From Prunella strophiata (Eukaryota > Chordata > Aves > Passeriformes > Prunellidae), in assembly GCA_036583965.1 (NCBI GenBank), contig JAZBQD010000015.1:20675310-20739309 (forward strand): a stretch of DNA of 64,000 nt. Reading direction: 5' to 3'. The notes under the pieces were generated by a model. The model was not told where the DNA came from. It did no database searches and worked only from the letters and a program-made list of their open reading frames with translations. Both the position numbers and the translations under genes were made by a program. Positions 32,501-44,200 of this stretch are shown one piece after another. Numbering within the stretch: the first letter of the stretch is position 1; each line of letters starts with the position of its first letter.

Positions 32501-35500
32501 ACTTTTTAATGAGTTTATCTTTCAAAGAGCAGAGGTGGGTGTGAAATCTGGTCACCCGGAAGCCAGGGAGTAACTTGCTTAAAAGAAAAGCATTTGTTTC
32601 CAGAAAACCAAAGGCATTGTTGATGGTGTTGGGAGTACCCCAAAGCAACCAGGATTGCTCCTCTGATCTCCTCACACCCTGTGCCCAGGAGGCTCTGCAG
32701 ATAGCAAGGCAATGTCCTTTGTTCTACAGGAAGACAAATTTTTGCTCTGTCACTCAGGAGCCAGTGGCTGATCCAATCTGTGGGTGTGCAATCCTGCTGG
32801 AGCTTTTACTTGAGAAGAAGCAGAGGTCCTGAAATCAGCAACAGGGCTGAGGTATTTCCACATGAGCCACACATTTGCTCCATTCTTCTGGCCAACTTGT
32901 TTTGAGTGTCTTTTTCCATTATGTGGTTTGCAGTTGTGTCCCAAAGGGAAAGAAATTATATGTGTGCCCTTTCTGCTCTTTATAGTATATTAAAGATGGG
33001 GGGAAACTCTTTGTTCTGAGTTTCCTTCCAAACAGGATTTTTTTGGTTGTCTTAGGAATTTTTTTTGCCTTAATTTGTTTCACTGGGTAATGTCATCATT
33101 CATCTTTCCTGTTTTTGCTGTGGAACTTCTTAGATGGTTCACAGATGTGCACTGGAAATTAAAAGGTAGCATGCTGAACACAAATAATCTTCATTTGTAA
33201 CTTGAGCTGTTCTCACTCACAAAAGAAGACAGAAAAGAGATTCCACTTGATCTGGCTGCTTTGGTTTCTCTTTTCCCTGGAATTTTAAAAAAAACTGCCT
33301 CCCAAGACTTGCGCAAGAACCAAAATAGGTTTTTTTACAATAACATCACAGCTCAGCTGGCAACCCTCCCCAAAACAAGTCTTTCCTCATCCCATGGTTC
33401 CTTCAGGCCTTTGCTAAATGTAATGGAACTTTCTAATCAACAAGGCTGTGTTGTTTCTTTTCCTTCATCTCTTCCCACTTGAAGCAGCTTGTAGTCCTGT
33501 TCAAGTGTCTATTTGTATTATTTACTGCAAAAAGCCAGGCTGATCTGTGGATGCATTTCTCTGGTTCTCCCTATCAGCTGTTTATTTCAAGATCCTCTTT
33601 ATATCTATTTCCCCACTCAAACATGTACTTGAGCTTATAGATGTGACCCCCTCTCAACCTTCCAGGTCCAAACAGAGAAGTTTCCAACTCATCTGCTCCA
33701 CAAGTTGAACATCTTTGGAGATGGACCCTTCCTAATGTTGCACCTTTCTGTTTCAGACAGGACATTCTCTTCTCAGAGGAAGGGTATGACTCTTGAGGCC
33801 CACAATGGCAGCCCTACACCATCTGGCCCTGTAAAATATGATTCCCAGCTATTTCTAGTGTGTGTAACATCATATTTTCTTCATAACATGATAAAAAAAT
33901 ACTTGGTTGGAATGTGAACTATTCAGTGGAGGTGGCAGACATCCCCATGCCTGCTGTCCCAACCAGTGTTAAAGTTGATTGTGCTCCTCAGAGAAGCTGT
34001 GTGACAATTCAGCAGAGAAAGGTGGCTGAGCATCAAGCATACCAGGCATCTCTGGAAATTGTATCATGTTGTTTTCATTAGGTTCCAATCTTGGTAAGCT
34101 GGGATTGACTGAATGCTCTGAGGGAGTTCAAAATGAGAACAGCTGAATCACAGCAGACTCACTGGAGTGATGGAAGGCAACAGCAAGCAGAAATCTGCAT
34201 GAGTCATCCCAAAGAAGAGGCCAGAGAAAAGGGTGGGTGTGCTTTTTACTAAAGTACATAGCTCTTCTGGGAACATGAACTTCTCAGGAGCTTCTGCTTT
34301 TCTATTCTGGAGCAAATCCAAGGGAATCTACTATTTTCTATGAATTGCTCTAGATAAGGATGGGTTCTGCTGGAAACAAGAGGTACAGCCCAAATTCTAA
34401 CACCCATTCTGTTCTTCAATTCAGCTGTTTTTCACCTGCTGCAGATCTGTGTAAGTGGGAAGGCATCACTCCAGAACAAAGGCCCAGGGCTGAGCAGGGA
34501 CAAAAATGTCCCCAGAGACATTACAGGACCATTGCCTCAGCCTCTTCCACTGTGATGTTCCCAAAGAGTAAAGAAAAGGATCTTCTCACTGGGGGCAGAG
34601 GCAGGGAGCACAGTGCCATCCCTCAGCCCCACGTGTCCACCCTGCAGAGCCTTCCTGCCACACCCTGCCTGTCCAGCTGTGCCACCCACCCTGCCACACC
34701 TCCCACAGCTGCAGTGCTGGCAGCAAAGGGGCTAGCAAGGGCTAGTTCACTTGGTAGGTGGGTGCATGGATTTTTTCCTACTTTTACTTTGTGTGGATTG
34801 GGGATTAGCAGTGCCACAAAGGGTGTTGGTCTGAATCCCACAAAGCAGTGTCTCAGCACCTTCACATTTTGACAGTAGCCCCACAGCCTTTGTAAAACTG
34901 TGTTGTCTGCTTCACAGTAAAGATCTGCTTGCTAAATACAGCCACCACCAAGCCTTTGCTTGAAATCCTTGAAGGAAATTAGTTGTCCTGTCCTCACCAT
35001 ATCCCTTGGTTGTTTCTAGAAGGGTGTGTATGTGGTACCCTGCTATTCTCAAATCAAATAATAGCTCCTGCTGCTCATCTCTGGTGAAGACAGCATGCTG
35101 GTGACATTGCTCCCAAATGTCCTTCTGTTGGAATCAGCTGGGTGAAATGAGTCACTTTAAATAATCTGTCTTTTTGATAATTTTTGTCTTTTTAACCCCA
35201 GAAGATTTGGGATGGCCCAAATGAATGCCTGCCCTGGCAGTCTGCCAGCACACAGGGGCTGAGCCCTGAGTGCTCACTCTCACCCTCCCTGCTGCTGAGC
35301 ACCTGGCAGCATGTTTGAGGGATTCCTTCAGTGACTCCAAAGGCTTCCTCTGACCAGGCTCCTGCCGAATTTTCCACTCAGGGCACTGTTAGCTACAAGG
35401 TGTCATGCTTCCACAGCATGGTCCAAGCAGGGATCCCAAAGCTCTGTGTAGATGGAAATTAGTGCCATCTCAACAGTGACCTTCCCAGCCCCAGCCTGGA

Positions 35501-38500
35501 AGCCACAGCTGCTCCCATAGCTCACCTCCCCTCTGCCTTGCTTCATATCCCCATGTTTATTCCTTTTGGAGTTCTGTTTGCCAGAGGAAGAGTGCCAGCA
35601 TGACCATAAACTGGGTTTCCAGTGGCCAGGCACCTCCACGTCCAAAGGAACCAAGCTGTGCTAGTGTTTACAAGAAATATTCTAATTCCAGCGTGTGAAA
35701 CCATCCTCTTGACAACATCTTTCTGTGGCTAAGCATTAAAATATTTATTCAGACTGGACCAAGATCTATTTCAAGTCAAAACCCCCGTAGTCAGACATTC
35801 CTGCATTCTACAGCAGCATTCCCTCCAGCTGACTGTGACAGGGCAAAGCTGCTGTTGTCTGGGGGACAGAAGGATTCTCTCCTGCTCATGCATTGTCCCT
35901 TTGTTTCTGAAAAGTGCTGCACAGTCACAGTAAGTGATGGCTCACTAGATAAGAAGCTGCTCTGCATGTGAATGAGTGCCCAGCACTTTCAGGAAGCTGT
36001 GAGATGGGCAGTTCCCCTTTTTAATGCTCTTTGATGCCCAATAAAAATATATTTGTCAAAATATGTGCACTAACTGCCTTCAGCTAAGCATTGGATTTAC
36101 CTGCATGTTCCCACCATTCTTCAACTGCAGAAAATTATCTCATGAAAGTTTACTTCATTTCTAGTTTCACTGTTTCTTAATGGGAAAAATCTAGTGTCTA
36201 ATGACGTATGAGCTGGGTTTTTTCAGTTTTGGTTTGTTGTAGGGGTTTTTTTTTGGTGGGTTTTTTTTTTTTTTTAACCACATTATTAGATTTCTCACAG
36301 AAAGTTTCTCTTTTTGGTCTTATGGTATGGATAATCTTCAGGGCATTATGGCATGTATCTTCCCATATGAGACTAGGAAATGTAATCATGTGAACAAACA
36401 GAAGTATAATTACATATTCCTGCACCTTCTATATGTGTAAGCATTTGATATGTGTATAAAAATACAGGACTTGCATTGATAAATGTGATTCTCTGCAGGG
36501 AGACACGGTGGCAACAAATAAGTGTATGTCTACCTGTGAATATCATGCCTTCCTTTTCCAGAGTGTGGTATTACTAACTTGGAAAACTGAAACATAAGAA
36601 GACATGATCACACTTCCTTAAAAATGATAAGATTTTAAAAAATCAATGTATAGGGTGAATTCTCTGCCTTTCAGTCTCCAGTCTTCAGGTTCTGTTCTAG
36701 GAGACACTTTCAAGCCCAAGAGAAAAGCATTGTTGAGATTCTTATATAATCAAACCAAGGCTTGAAAAGACACCATTTGTCATGAGCCACACACTGAATC
36801 TGTGAGAGCTGGCAGCAGTGACAGTATTACAATTAAGAATAACATTTTTTCCAGATAGGATAAACACCATTTGTCACTTCATAAGCTTTTGGATGTGAAA
36901 ATGGAACTACAACTATTTCCTTTTCTCATCCAGATGTAGCCAATGTTGCTTCATTTTCTGACAATGTATTTAGTAGACATCATTAAATGAAATTTAAAGC
37001 CTCCTCCCTTTCAGCTCCCCTCCTGTTTCCCCAATGACACTGTTTTCTTGATCACTGATGGAGAAGCCATCCAAGTGCTTTATTACTGATTGGCTGTATC
37101 ATTTCATAGTCAAAATGTGCTACAAGAAAGGAAGATCCAAAAAGGATGAAAAAGAAGTGAGTGGGAATATGTGAAGTTGTTAATATCCATACTGGAAAAA
37201 TCTGGTATTGATTATGGCAGTACATTTCAGAGTTGCAGGTCTGGGGTTGGTATGACAGAGGTAAATTTGTAGCTAAATTGGATGTCTGGGTATCTTTTTG
37301 TTATGACAGTTGCACCCTGTACAGAAATGTCAATAAAGCTGTTAGCTATCCATCCCATATGTCAGCAAACAGGAGAGGGATGTGTGTGACCACATCCAGG
37401 GGTGCAGCTGGGGATGTTTACTGCAGCACTGCAGAGCAGAGGAAACTAGAAAGGATCCTGGCCAGGATTTCCAGCTATTCCCAGTGTAATGTTCTGGTGT
37501 GCATCATGCAGGAAATCTGTGGGAGTGCTGGGTGTATAACAGTTTTGAACACCTCTGAAAATCCTTCAGCCAAAAGAAGCATGCCATTAAGTAAAGCACA
37601 ACTGCAGGGATGGATCATTGGTTTTTTCAACAAAGTTAAAAAGGGATTTTTAATGACCACAGATAAATAGCATCCAGGTAATGCCTCTTGCTGCTGAGAT
37701 GTCATAACAAAGTATTTCCTAAGGGACACAGAGGAAAATCAGACAAAAAAAAAGGCCAGCAGCACATCTATAGTTCTTATGCAATTCTTTCTGAAATTTC
37801 TCTCTTGCTCTCATATGCCCAGCTCTGAGCCTCAGGGGTATCCCTTGAGGGATTTTGCCTCCTTGAGTGACTATCAGGGTTCTGCTTGCTGGTGTGCTCT
37901 GCTCCTGCCTGGGCTTTGGACACTGACAAGTCATAATCTTTCCAACTGTTTTTCTTTTATTGGTCTGGATTTTATTTTTTTTTTCCCCCAGACAGTGCTC
38001 TCCAAATGTTGACAGGCAACCTGGATGCAGATGTTCAGGCCAGAAGCCTCTCCCCCTCACAAAGCCAAAGAAAATGTAGATTCCTTTGCACACATCATAA
38101 GAGACACAGAGCTCCCCTCTGCACACCCCTGTCCTCACCTTGGCCAGCAGTGGTGCCGTGTTTGGGGGGGAAGCATGGCTGGGCTGTTCCCTCTGCCCTC
38201 CATGGAGGAGATTGTCCTTCCTGGGCCCTCAGGTGATGCCTGCACTCACTACTCCAGGGAGAGCAGCACAACAATTCACCTGCTCACCAAAAAGGAATGT
38301 TAACTTAAAGGGAGACACTGTATCTACAGTTCTTGAGAGACAACACCCTACAGCTACCACTAGGAACAAAGCAATGACTTAGGGGGGAAAAAAGTTCCAC
38401 ATACAAGAAGATGAGGTTTGTTAGAAACTGCAAAGTGACATAACCTAAAAAGCTAAAGTGCTGGACAGCCTCAGCTTAGCTCTGTGTACTGCAATAGCCT

Positions 38501-38871
38501 TTCCCCACATGACTGCACATGATGCCTTCACCAAGGCCAGCTCTCTGTGGTGGGCCATGGCTGACACAGCTGCTGTGCCCAAGCTTTGCCCCATCCTTCA
38601 AGGCCCAGCTTCCTGCCCAATGGGCAGCCCCAGCCTTGCTGTCTGCTCCCACATGAGAAGCAGTGCACTGGGGCAAAACCCCCTGCTTTGCCCCCTTATG
38701 GCATCCCTGTTCTGGGGACAATGAGGACCAGCTAGAAGGATGGGCCTTGCACCCTCCTCTGTTCCTAAAATACCTTATTTATAACCTTAAACAGCCTGGA
38801 CACTTGGCATCTCCACTGTCTTTGATCCTCTGACATCTGCTCTGGCTGCCTGCAGTTTCCAGCCTGAGAAA
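32501..38871. other. Intergenic, no gene recognised
   Basis: No supported gene. The longest frames, 34360-34872 (170 codons, plus) and 37233-37670 (145 codons, plus), show no domain, signal peptide or matching splice sites. The segment 33600-33690 contains TGACCCCCTCTCAACCTTCC and may be a poorly preserved minus-strand CR1. T-rich runs lie at 36243-36276. Confidence 0.6.
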
Positions 38872-38953
38872 GATGGAAATTTCATTATAGTCCCCCTTCA
38901 TTTAAGCACAGGAAGGATGGAAATTTCATGATAGTCCCCTTTCATTTAAGCAC
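38872..38953. repeat. 44-bp-period tandem duplication
   Basis: GATGGAAATTTCATTATAG and the following bases to CATTTAAGCAC (38872-38909) recur at 38916-38953 with 2 mismatches in 38 positions, at an offset of 44 bp. The high identity suggests a recent event. Confidence 0.95.
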
Positions 38954-41176
38954 TGCCTGCCTTGGGGTTGAGCCATCCCTGGTGAGATGATTTGCAAAGC
39001 AAAGCCTTCCCCACCTGAGCTCACTGAGCTCTGGGTGCTGCCTTGCCACACTGCCTGTCTGCCCAGGGCTGAGAAAGGAGCACTCACAGGCATCAGCTGG
39101 CTCACAGTGCACCAGCTCAGCAGCATCAGGAAAAGTGTTTGACCTTCGTGTGTCGAGTGTGCTAGAAATGATCAGCGCGAGGAGCGAGAGGCGCAGGTGC
39201 CTTTTGAGCAGGAGAAAAAAGGAACTTGGCAAGTCTTTTGATGTGTCTCAGTGAGCAAGCAGCAGCACCAACAAAGACAGGAAAAGATTTAGGAAAGCAT
39301 ATTTGTAATAGCTGAACACAAAACTGTCCAAAAGTAACAATTTTGATAGCTTCAGAGACAATTTGCCTCGTGTTGTGCCTGACTTGCTGTCATTTCACAT
39401 AACACGAAAACTTGAAAATAAGACACAGTTAAAATGCTCTGGAGAGGTAATGGCTGTTTGTTTCCTAGGCTAACATGCTGCCTCAGGTGAACTTTCTTCA
39501 TTCTACAGACAAAACCGGGAGGCCTCCAGATGGGGATGATTTACACTGTATTATTCAGAGCTACTCTAAGTGAGGGGAGAGACAGGGATATGAAAACAAT
39601 CCTCCCCTTTTACTTTCCTGCTTGCCCTCCTACAGTGAAAAATCTCCTCTTCCCATGGGCTTTTCTATGACCCTGGTCTGGGAAGCTCAGGTGTTTAACC
39701 AACTGAAGTCAAGCAAAGCAGAAACTGAAACAAAGACTGTGACTAATTGAGATGTTGTCTTGTGAGCACATTCAGATGAAAGTTCCTGGGAAGAGAATAA
39801 AAAATTGTAAGTAGCTGGAAAGTGGTTCTTTTCACCAACCTTAAAGCAGGGGACCACATAATAACTCACAGCTGTGCATATTTGATCCCCATTTAGCATC
39901 AGTTCATGCATTATTTACATCCTTATTGCTGTCAGTTGAACAGAAATCAGTTCTAACAGAATATCTGTTACACCTGATGGGAGACAAGCATTTTGCACGG
40001 CTCACACTTGTGGCTGAGCATGGCCCAAAAAGGCAGGGGCAGAGAAGGTAGAAAAGCAACTGAGCTCTGAGAAACTGGAACTCCTTAGAAATCAGATAAA
40101 AGGGAAGAGGAAGCATGTTTTGGAGCATGAGCAGACATTCAGTGGATGGGAGAAAGAAAGCAAACTTGCTCCCTTTGCCTCTGTCCAGAGCTGCAGAAAG
40201 AGCAGCTGAAGTGAGGAGAGGCATGAGTGGAGAGAATGAGCAATGCATGAAGCACCAGCATGCTTCAGAGAGTGAGCTGAAGTTCTGTTAGTAGTGTCCC
40301 TTGATTGACACTTGATGTGCTAAAGGTAAGGGGTCAGGCAGGTTTCTTGGCCACTAACCCAGGCAGAGAGCTGCTTCCTGGCTCAGAGGTGTCTGGTAAG
40401 ACACAAAGAGCTTTGGCACTCCCTAAAAGAGGTGGTGAGGCACACCACACCTTCTGGTGACCTTCCATCAGGAATCCCAGGACTGCTGTCATGTAGCCTG
40501 GTTGTGGAGGTGATTGGTGACAGCTTTTGTAGGGATGACTGCCCATGGGGAAATGGATGGACACCACCAATTACACTTCTGCAGAGCACTTGAGAGCTGA
40601 AAACTTTGCCTTCCCCCCAGTGAGTTCTAGAACAAAACCATGAAAAGGTGTGTTTTCTATATCTGAAAATGAGTTTGGCTCCTTCATGCTGTCCCATAGG
40701 CACCCTGGAACAGACTGCTTCTGCTGTCTTTATGTAAATGCTCCAAATTCCTTGCTGGACAGAAGGGACAAGCTTCCTGACAGGCTGCCAGGCAGGATGG
40801 TTTGGCTCTACTGCTGTCTCATTGTTATTAACAGAAGTATATTCCAGGGCCACATCCAGCTGCAGGCAGAAGCAGGCAGGAAGCTAGCACACAACCATCT
40901 GCTCTAGAAACTGGAATCCAACCCCAATCCAGTCCTTCAGGCAGTAACATGACTGTACCCAGGTCAGCTGAAACCATTTGAGTAAGCAGACCTGCAAGTA
41001 CCACTTCTCTGATGCTCACAGTAGCACCATGCTGGATCACCACACATGAGATGAAATTTGCCTTTTTCCTGCCCTGAACTCCAAGTCAGAGCCAGCTCTT
41101 CACAGCTGGTCCACGTGGGTCACAAGCCAGTGGCACAGGATTGCAAAAGCTCTGGGTGCTGGCCTGGCTGAGGAGG
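38954..41176. other. Intergenic, no gene recognised
   Basis: Contains a small CpG group at 39146-39193 (six CpGs in about 50 bp) and overlapping short frames. The 156-codon minus frame at 40383-40853 has no recognisable domain. A 96-codon minus frame at 38942-39232 begins with a hydrophobic signal-like segment (LRLSLLALIISS) but has no family match that I recognise. Confidence 0.55.
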
Positions 41177-41238
41177 AGGAACGTGAGGAAGAAGTCAGCG
41201 GCGCGAGGCTCGCGTCAGGTCACGTTCCTGGGCACGTG
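41177..41238. promoter_or_regulatory. CpG cluster with nested inverted repeats and an E-box
   Basis: Eight CpGs lie in about 55 bp of otherwise CpG-poor DNA. AGGAACGTGA (41177-41186) is the exact reverse complement of TCACGTTCCT (41220-41229). Between them CGCGAG (41202-41207) and CTCGCG (41209-41214) form a second perfect inverted repeat around one G. A CACGTG E-box follows at 41233-41238. Too short for a standard CpG island. A regulatory role is inference. Confidence 0.45.
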
Positions 41239-44200
41239 GAGGGCTTAAACCCAAACATGTCACCAGCTGCAGCCACCCAAGGCTCAACAACAAGCTAAAC
41301 CTCTGTGTATGAAGGTCACAGGAAGAAAAAATGTCCAGAGCTGTAGGAAAGGGCCCATTTGGAGGACCTCTGAGCAGTGGCCCCCAGGGGAGGCATAGCT
41401 GCCAGTGTGCATAATTGCCAAGAGGTTTAAAGGGAAAACCCACAGCACAGCAGGACTCCTAATGTTGTCCAGATCAAAGCAGCTTTGTGGTTTAGAAAAT
41501 GTGTCATCAGAGGGAGGGAAAAATAATGGCAACCTCTTCCAGGACAGCCTAGTAGTGCCTACTTGGTACAAACACCTTGTGTGAGATTTGTATAATCCTC
41601 ACAGACAGCCTGGAAAACTGCCAGTGGGCTTGAGAAAAGAGGGTACAGCAGCCCCAGCAGCCCCAGACCAAGGACAAGCTCATGTGCATGGGCTAGGTTT
41701 GTAGGCTACACCATAAAGCAGCCAGTTCAGCCTGCTTTCCCCTTCCAGGGCACCTGGGCAATTTTGACTGGTCTTGCATCTTCTGTAGCGTTTCATGGTG
41801 ATTTGGGAAAATGTAAGGAGACATAGCTTCAGCTTTCCAGAAGGTTCTCTTGCAAGACAGCCTTGCACAGAACAGCTATAGAAAAACTCCTTATATTCCA
41901 GCCCTCCCTCCCTTCCCAAGTTCTTCTGTGCAGGGGTGAGGTACAGATGCAGCTCAGCATTTGCTGTTTGGAGACAATCCTACACTTGAGACCTTTATCT
42001 AACTCACCTGGTTTGCCCTCACCCCAGAGTAAGGGCAGATCACTCCATGTGACTGATGTAAGCAGTAGGGCAAGCCTGGTGTGGGGGAATATGTTTGTTG
42101 GCACATTCCATCCATCCAGTTATCCACAGAGACCCAGGAAGGCAGCCACAGGCCAGGCAGCTCAGACTCCATCTGTAATTGCTTCTTGTGCAACAAGCTG
42201 CAATCATATGAGAGCTACAGACATGAAGAGTATTGCCCCACCAGGAACATAAGCAGGAGGTGAGACCTCCCTGACACAGTTTTAGTCCAGATCATCTCAG
42301 GAACCCTGTATGCTGTGAGAATCACAAATCATGGGCTAAATCCTGAAGGCCTTGCTCAGAATTTCTCTGGAATTGAAAAGCATTTGTGGAGGCTGTGCAG
42401 AAGCCTTGCCTGGCTAAATGCTTTGAGACCAGGAGCCCTGCTTTCCCTCAGCAGATATCTAACACCACAAAAACCTGCTTTGCTTTACAAAGCACAGAAA
42501 AGGGATTCTCTGCCCTGAGGAAACCACAGTGTAGGAGCTGTAAATATGAGGATGGGCAGTCTCTCAGTCTTGTAGTGGATTAGTCTCCATTAACCTTCAA
42601 GTCTTTCCAATTTTTGCTATATTTGAAACAAACAAACAATGCTGTGAATCCCTTTAGAAACCTAAGCTAGCAGACCACTCTTGCATGTTTTCCAGTGAGA
42701 CCTGACAAGAGCAGTGGCAAGGCAGCTTCAGAGGAGTTTTTGCTTGTTCATACCACTATGGCAGATGCTGACCAGGGTCTCAGCCCTACCAGGAAAATGG
42801 AGAGAGAGCTGGGCAAGAACAGGTATCTGAGTGCTTGCATTGAAACAGGTGATTAAGTACTACACACTGTAGCACTGTGTATGTTCTGTGTATGTTCTGG
42901 ACCCAGTGAAGGCAAGGGGTTCTGTGGCATTGGGTATGGACACTCAGCCTAAGTTGGGGCCATTGTTTCTTAGAGAGCACAGCAAGAGATCACAAAGAAG
43001 GATGCCTCTCCTCTTCAGTATTTATCATTAGGGCTGAGGCTCTTTCAAGGATTCCCTGCCCTCCAATCTCTGACAGACTGAGTTCAAATGAGAACACAAA
43101 TCTCACTGATAATGCTGTAAAATACACCAACAGAATGTCAGATATTATTAGAAAGGAAGATAATAGTGATGTGATAGCTCATGGGGAGGAGACTGCTGAA
43201 TCAGTTGTAAAAATGGACAATATGTTAAAGGAAGCAGCAGAGCCCAAGCAGAGTGAAAAGGTTTACACTGCACAGCAAAACTGAAATCTGGGTGCTAGTG
43301 CAGGAAGCTTTACTGTGAACACACCAGTTACTATGGGAGGTTTGGAATATCTTCTTGGGAAATCACCATCCAAATGGTTTTGGGATAACTTCCAGAAATA
43401 CCTGTGGTTTCACTAATGTGTTGCATTAGATTCCCTGGTACACTGATTTTCAGCCTGGACATCTGTGTAGCTGTACTGTCTCTGGGTGGTGGTGGTGTGT
43501 CCCTAAAGAAATTAGTTAACACTGCCTGTGCAGCCCCAAGGTTATAGCAAGGAGAGGAGCTCCCCACACACACCCCATTAGCAGGATCACAAGGACAACT
43601 TCCCTATTCCTTGTTACATCAGCTGCTGTGGCAGCTGATATGTGCCCCAGGTCACCCAGGAATGGCCATACAGCTCCTGCCACTCAGATTACAGCCATAC
43701 ACATATTTGCACAAGAAAAGGCTGGAGGCTGAGGTGGAGCAGGAAGGAAAAAGCTGGGTAGAGAGTTGGTGAAGGGCAGGACAGGTGTCACAGTGCCCTT
43801 TCAGCCACCCCAAAGCACCTCTGCAGAACTGAGAGATGATGTGGTACAGGTGAAGAGGACCTCAGAAGAAAGCAAGGTACAGGGAAGAGCTCTTACTTTC
43901 CTGGCTCATGGTTTCTTGCTTATGTTGTTTCTGAGACAGTAACCCCACAGGAAGCTTCAGGCACACAACAGGCCACTTCACCCTGATCTCAGCCTCATTT
44001 GTTGCCTTGTGTTCCAGCTTGTTATTAGGGAAAAGTTGGAGCAGGCAGACCCTGGCAGCTCAGCCTGGTGCACCCTTGGGCCCCCTGGATGCTGTGGCCA
44101 TCCACAGGCACACGGTGCCCCTGGCACTCTCCTGGTGTGCTCTGCCTTTCCCTTCCCAGCCACACAGGCACCCTCCCTGTCCCCAGCACACCCATGGGTC

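Noticed and set aside
34360..34872. 170-codon plus-strand ORF
   Set aside because: No domain, low-complexity Ser/Thr/Pro/Ala content, and no exon-like context. Judged a chance frame.
37233..37670. 145-codon plus-strand ORF
   Set aside because: Examined as a possible retrogene. No family recognised and no poly-A tail or flanking duplication.
38942..39232. 96-codon minus ORF with a signal-peptide-like start and several Cys
   Set aside because: Interesting composition but no family recognised, no intron partner seen, and a short hydrophobic stretch is common by chance.
40383..40853. 156-codon minus-strand ORF
   Set aside because: No recognised family or motif. Overlapping alternative frames are present.
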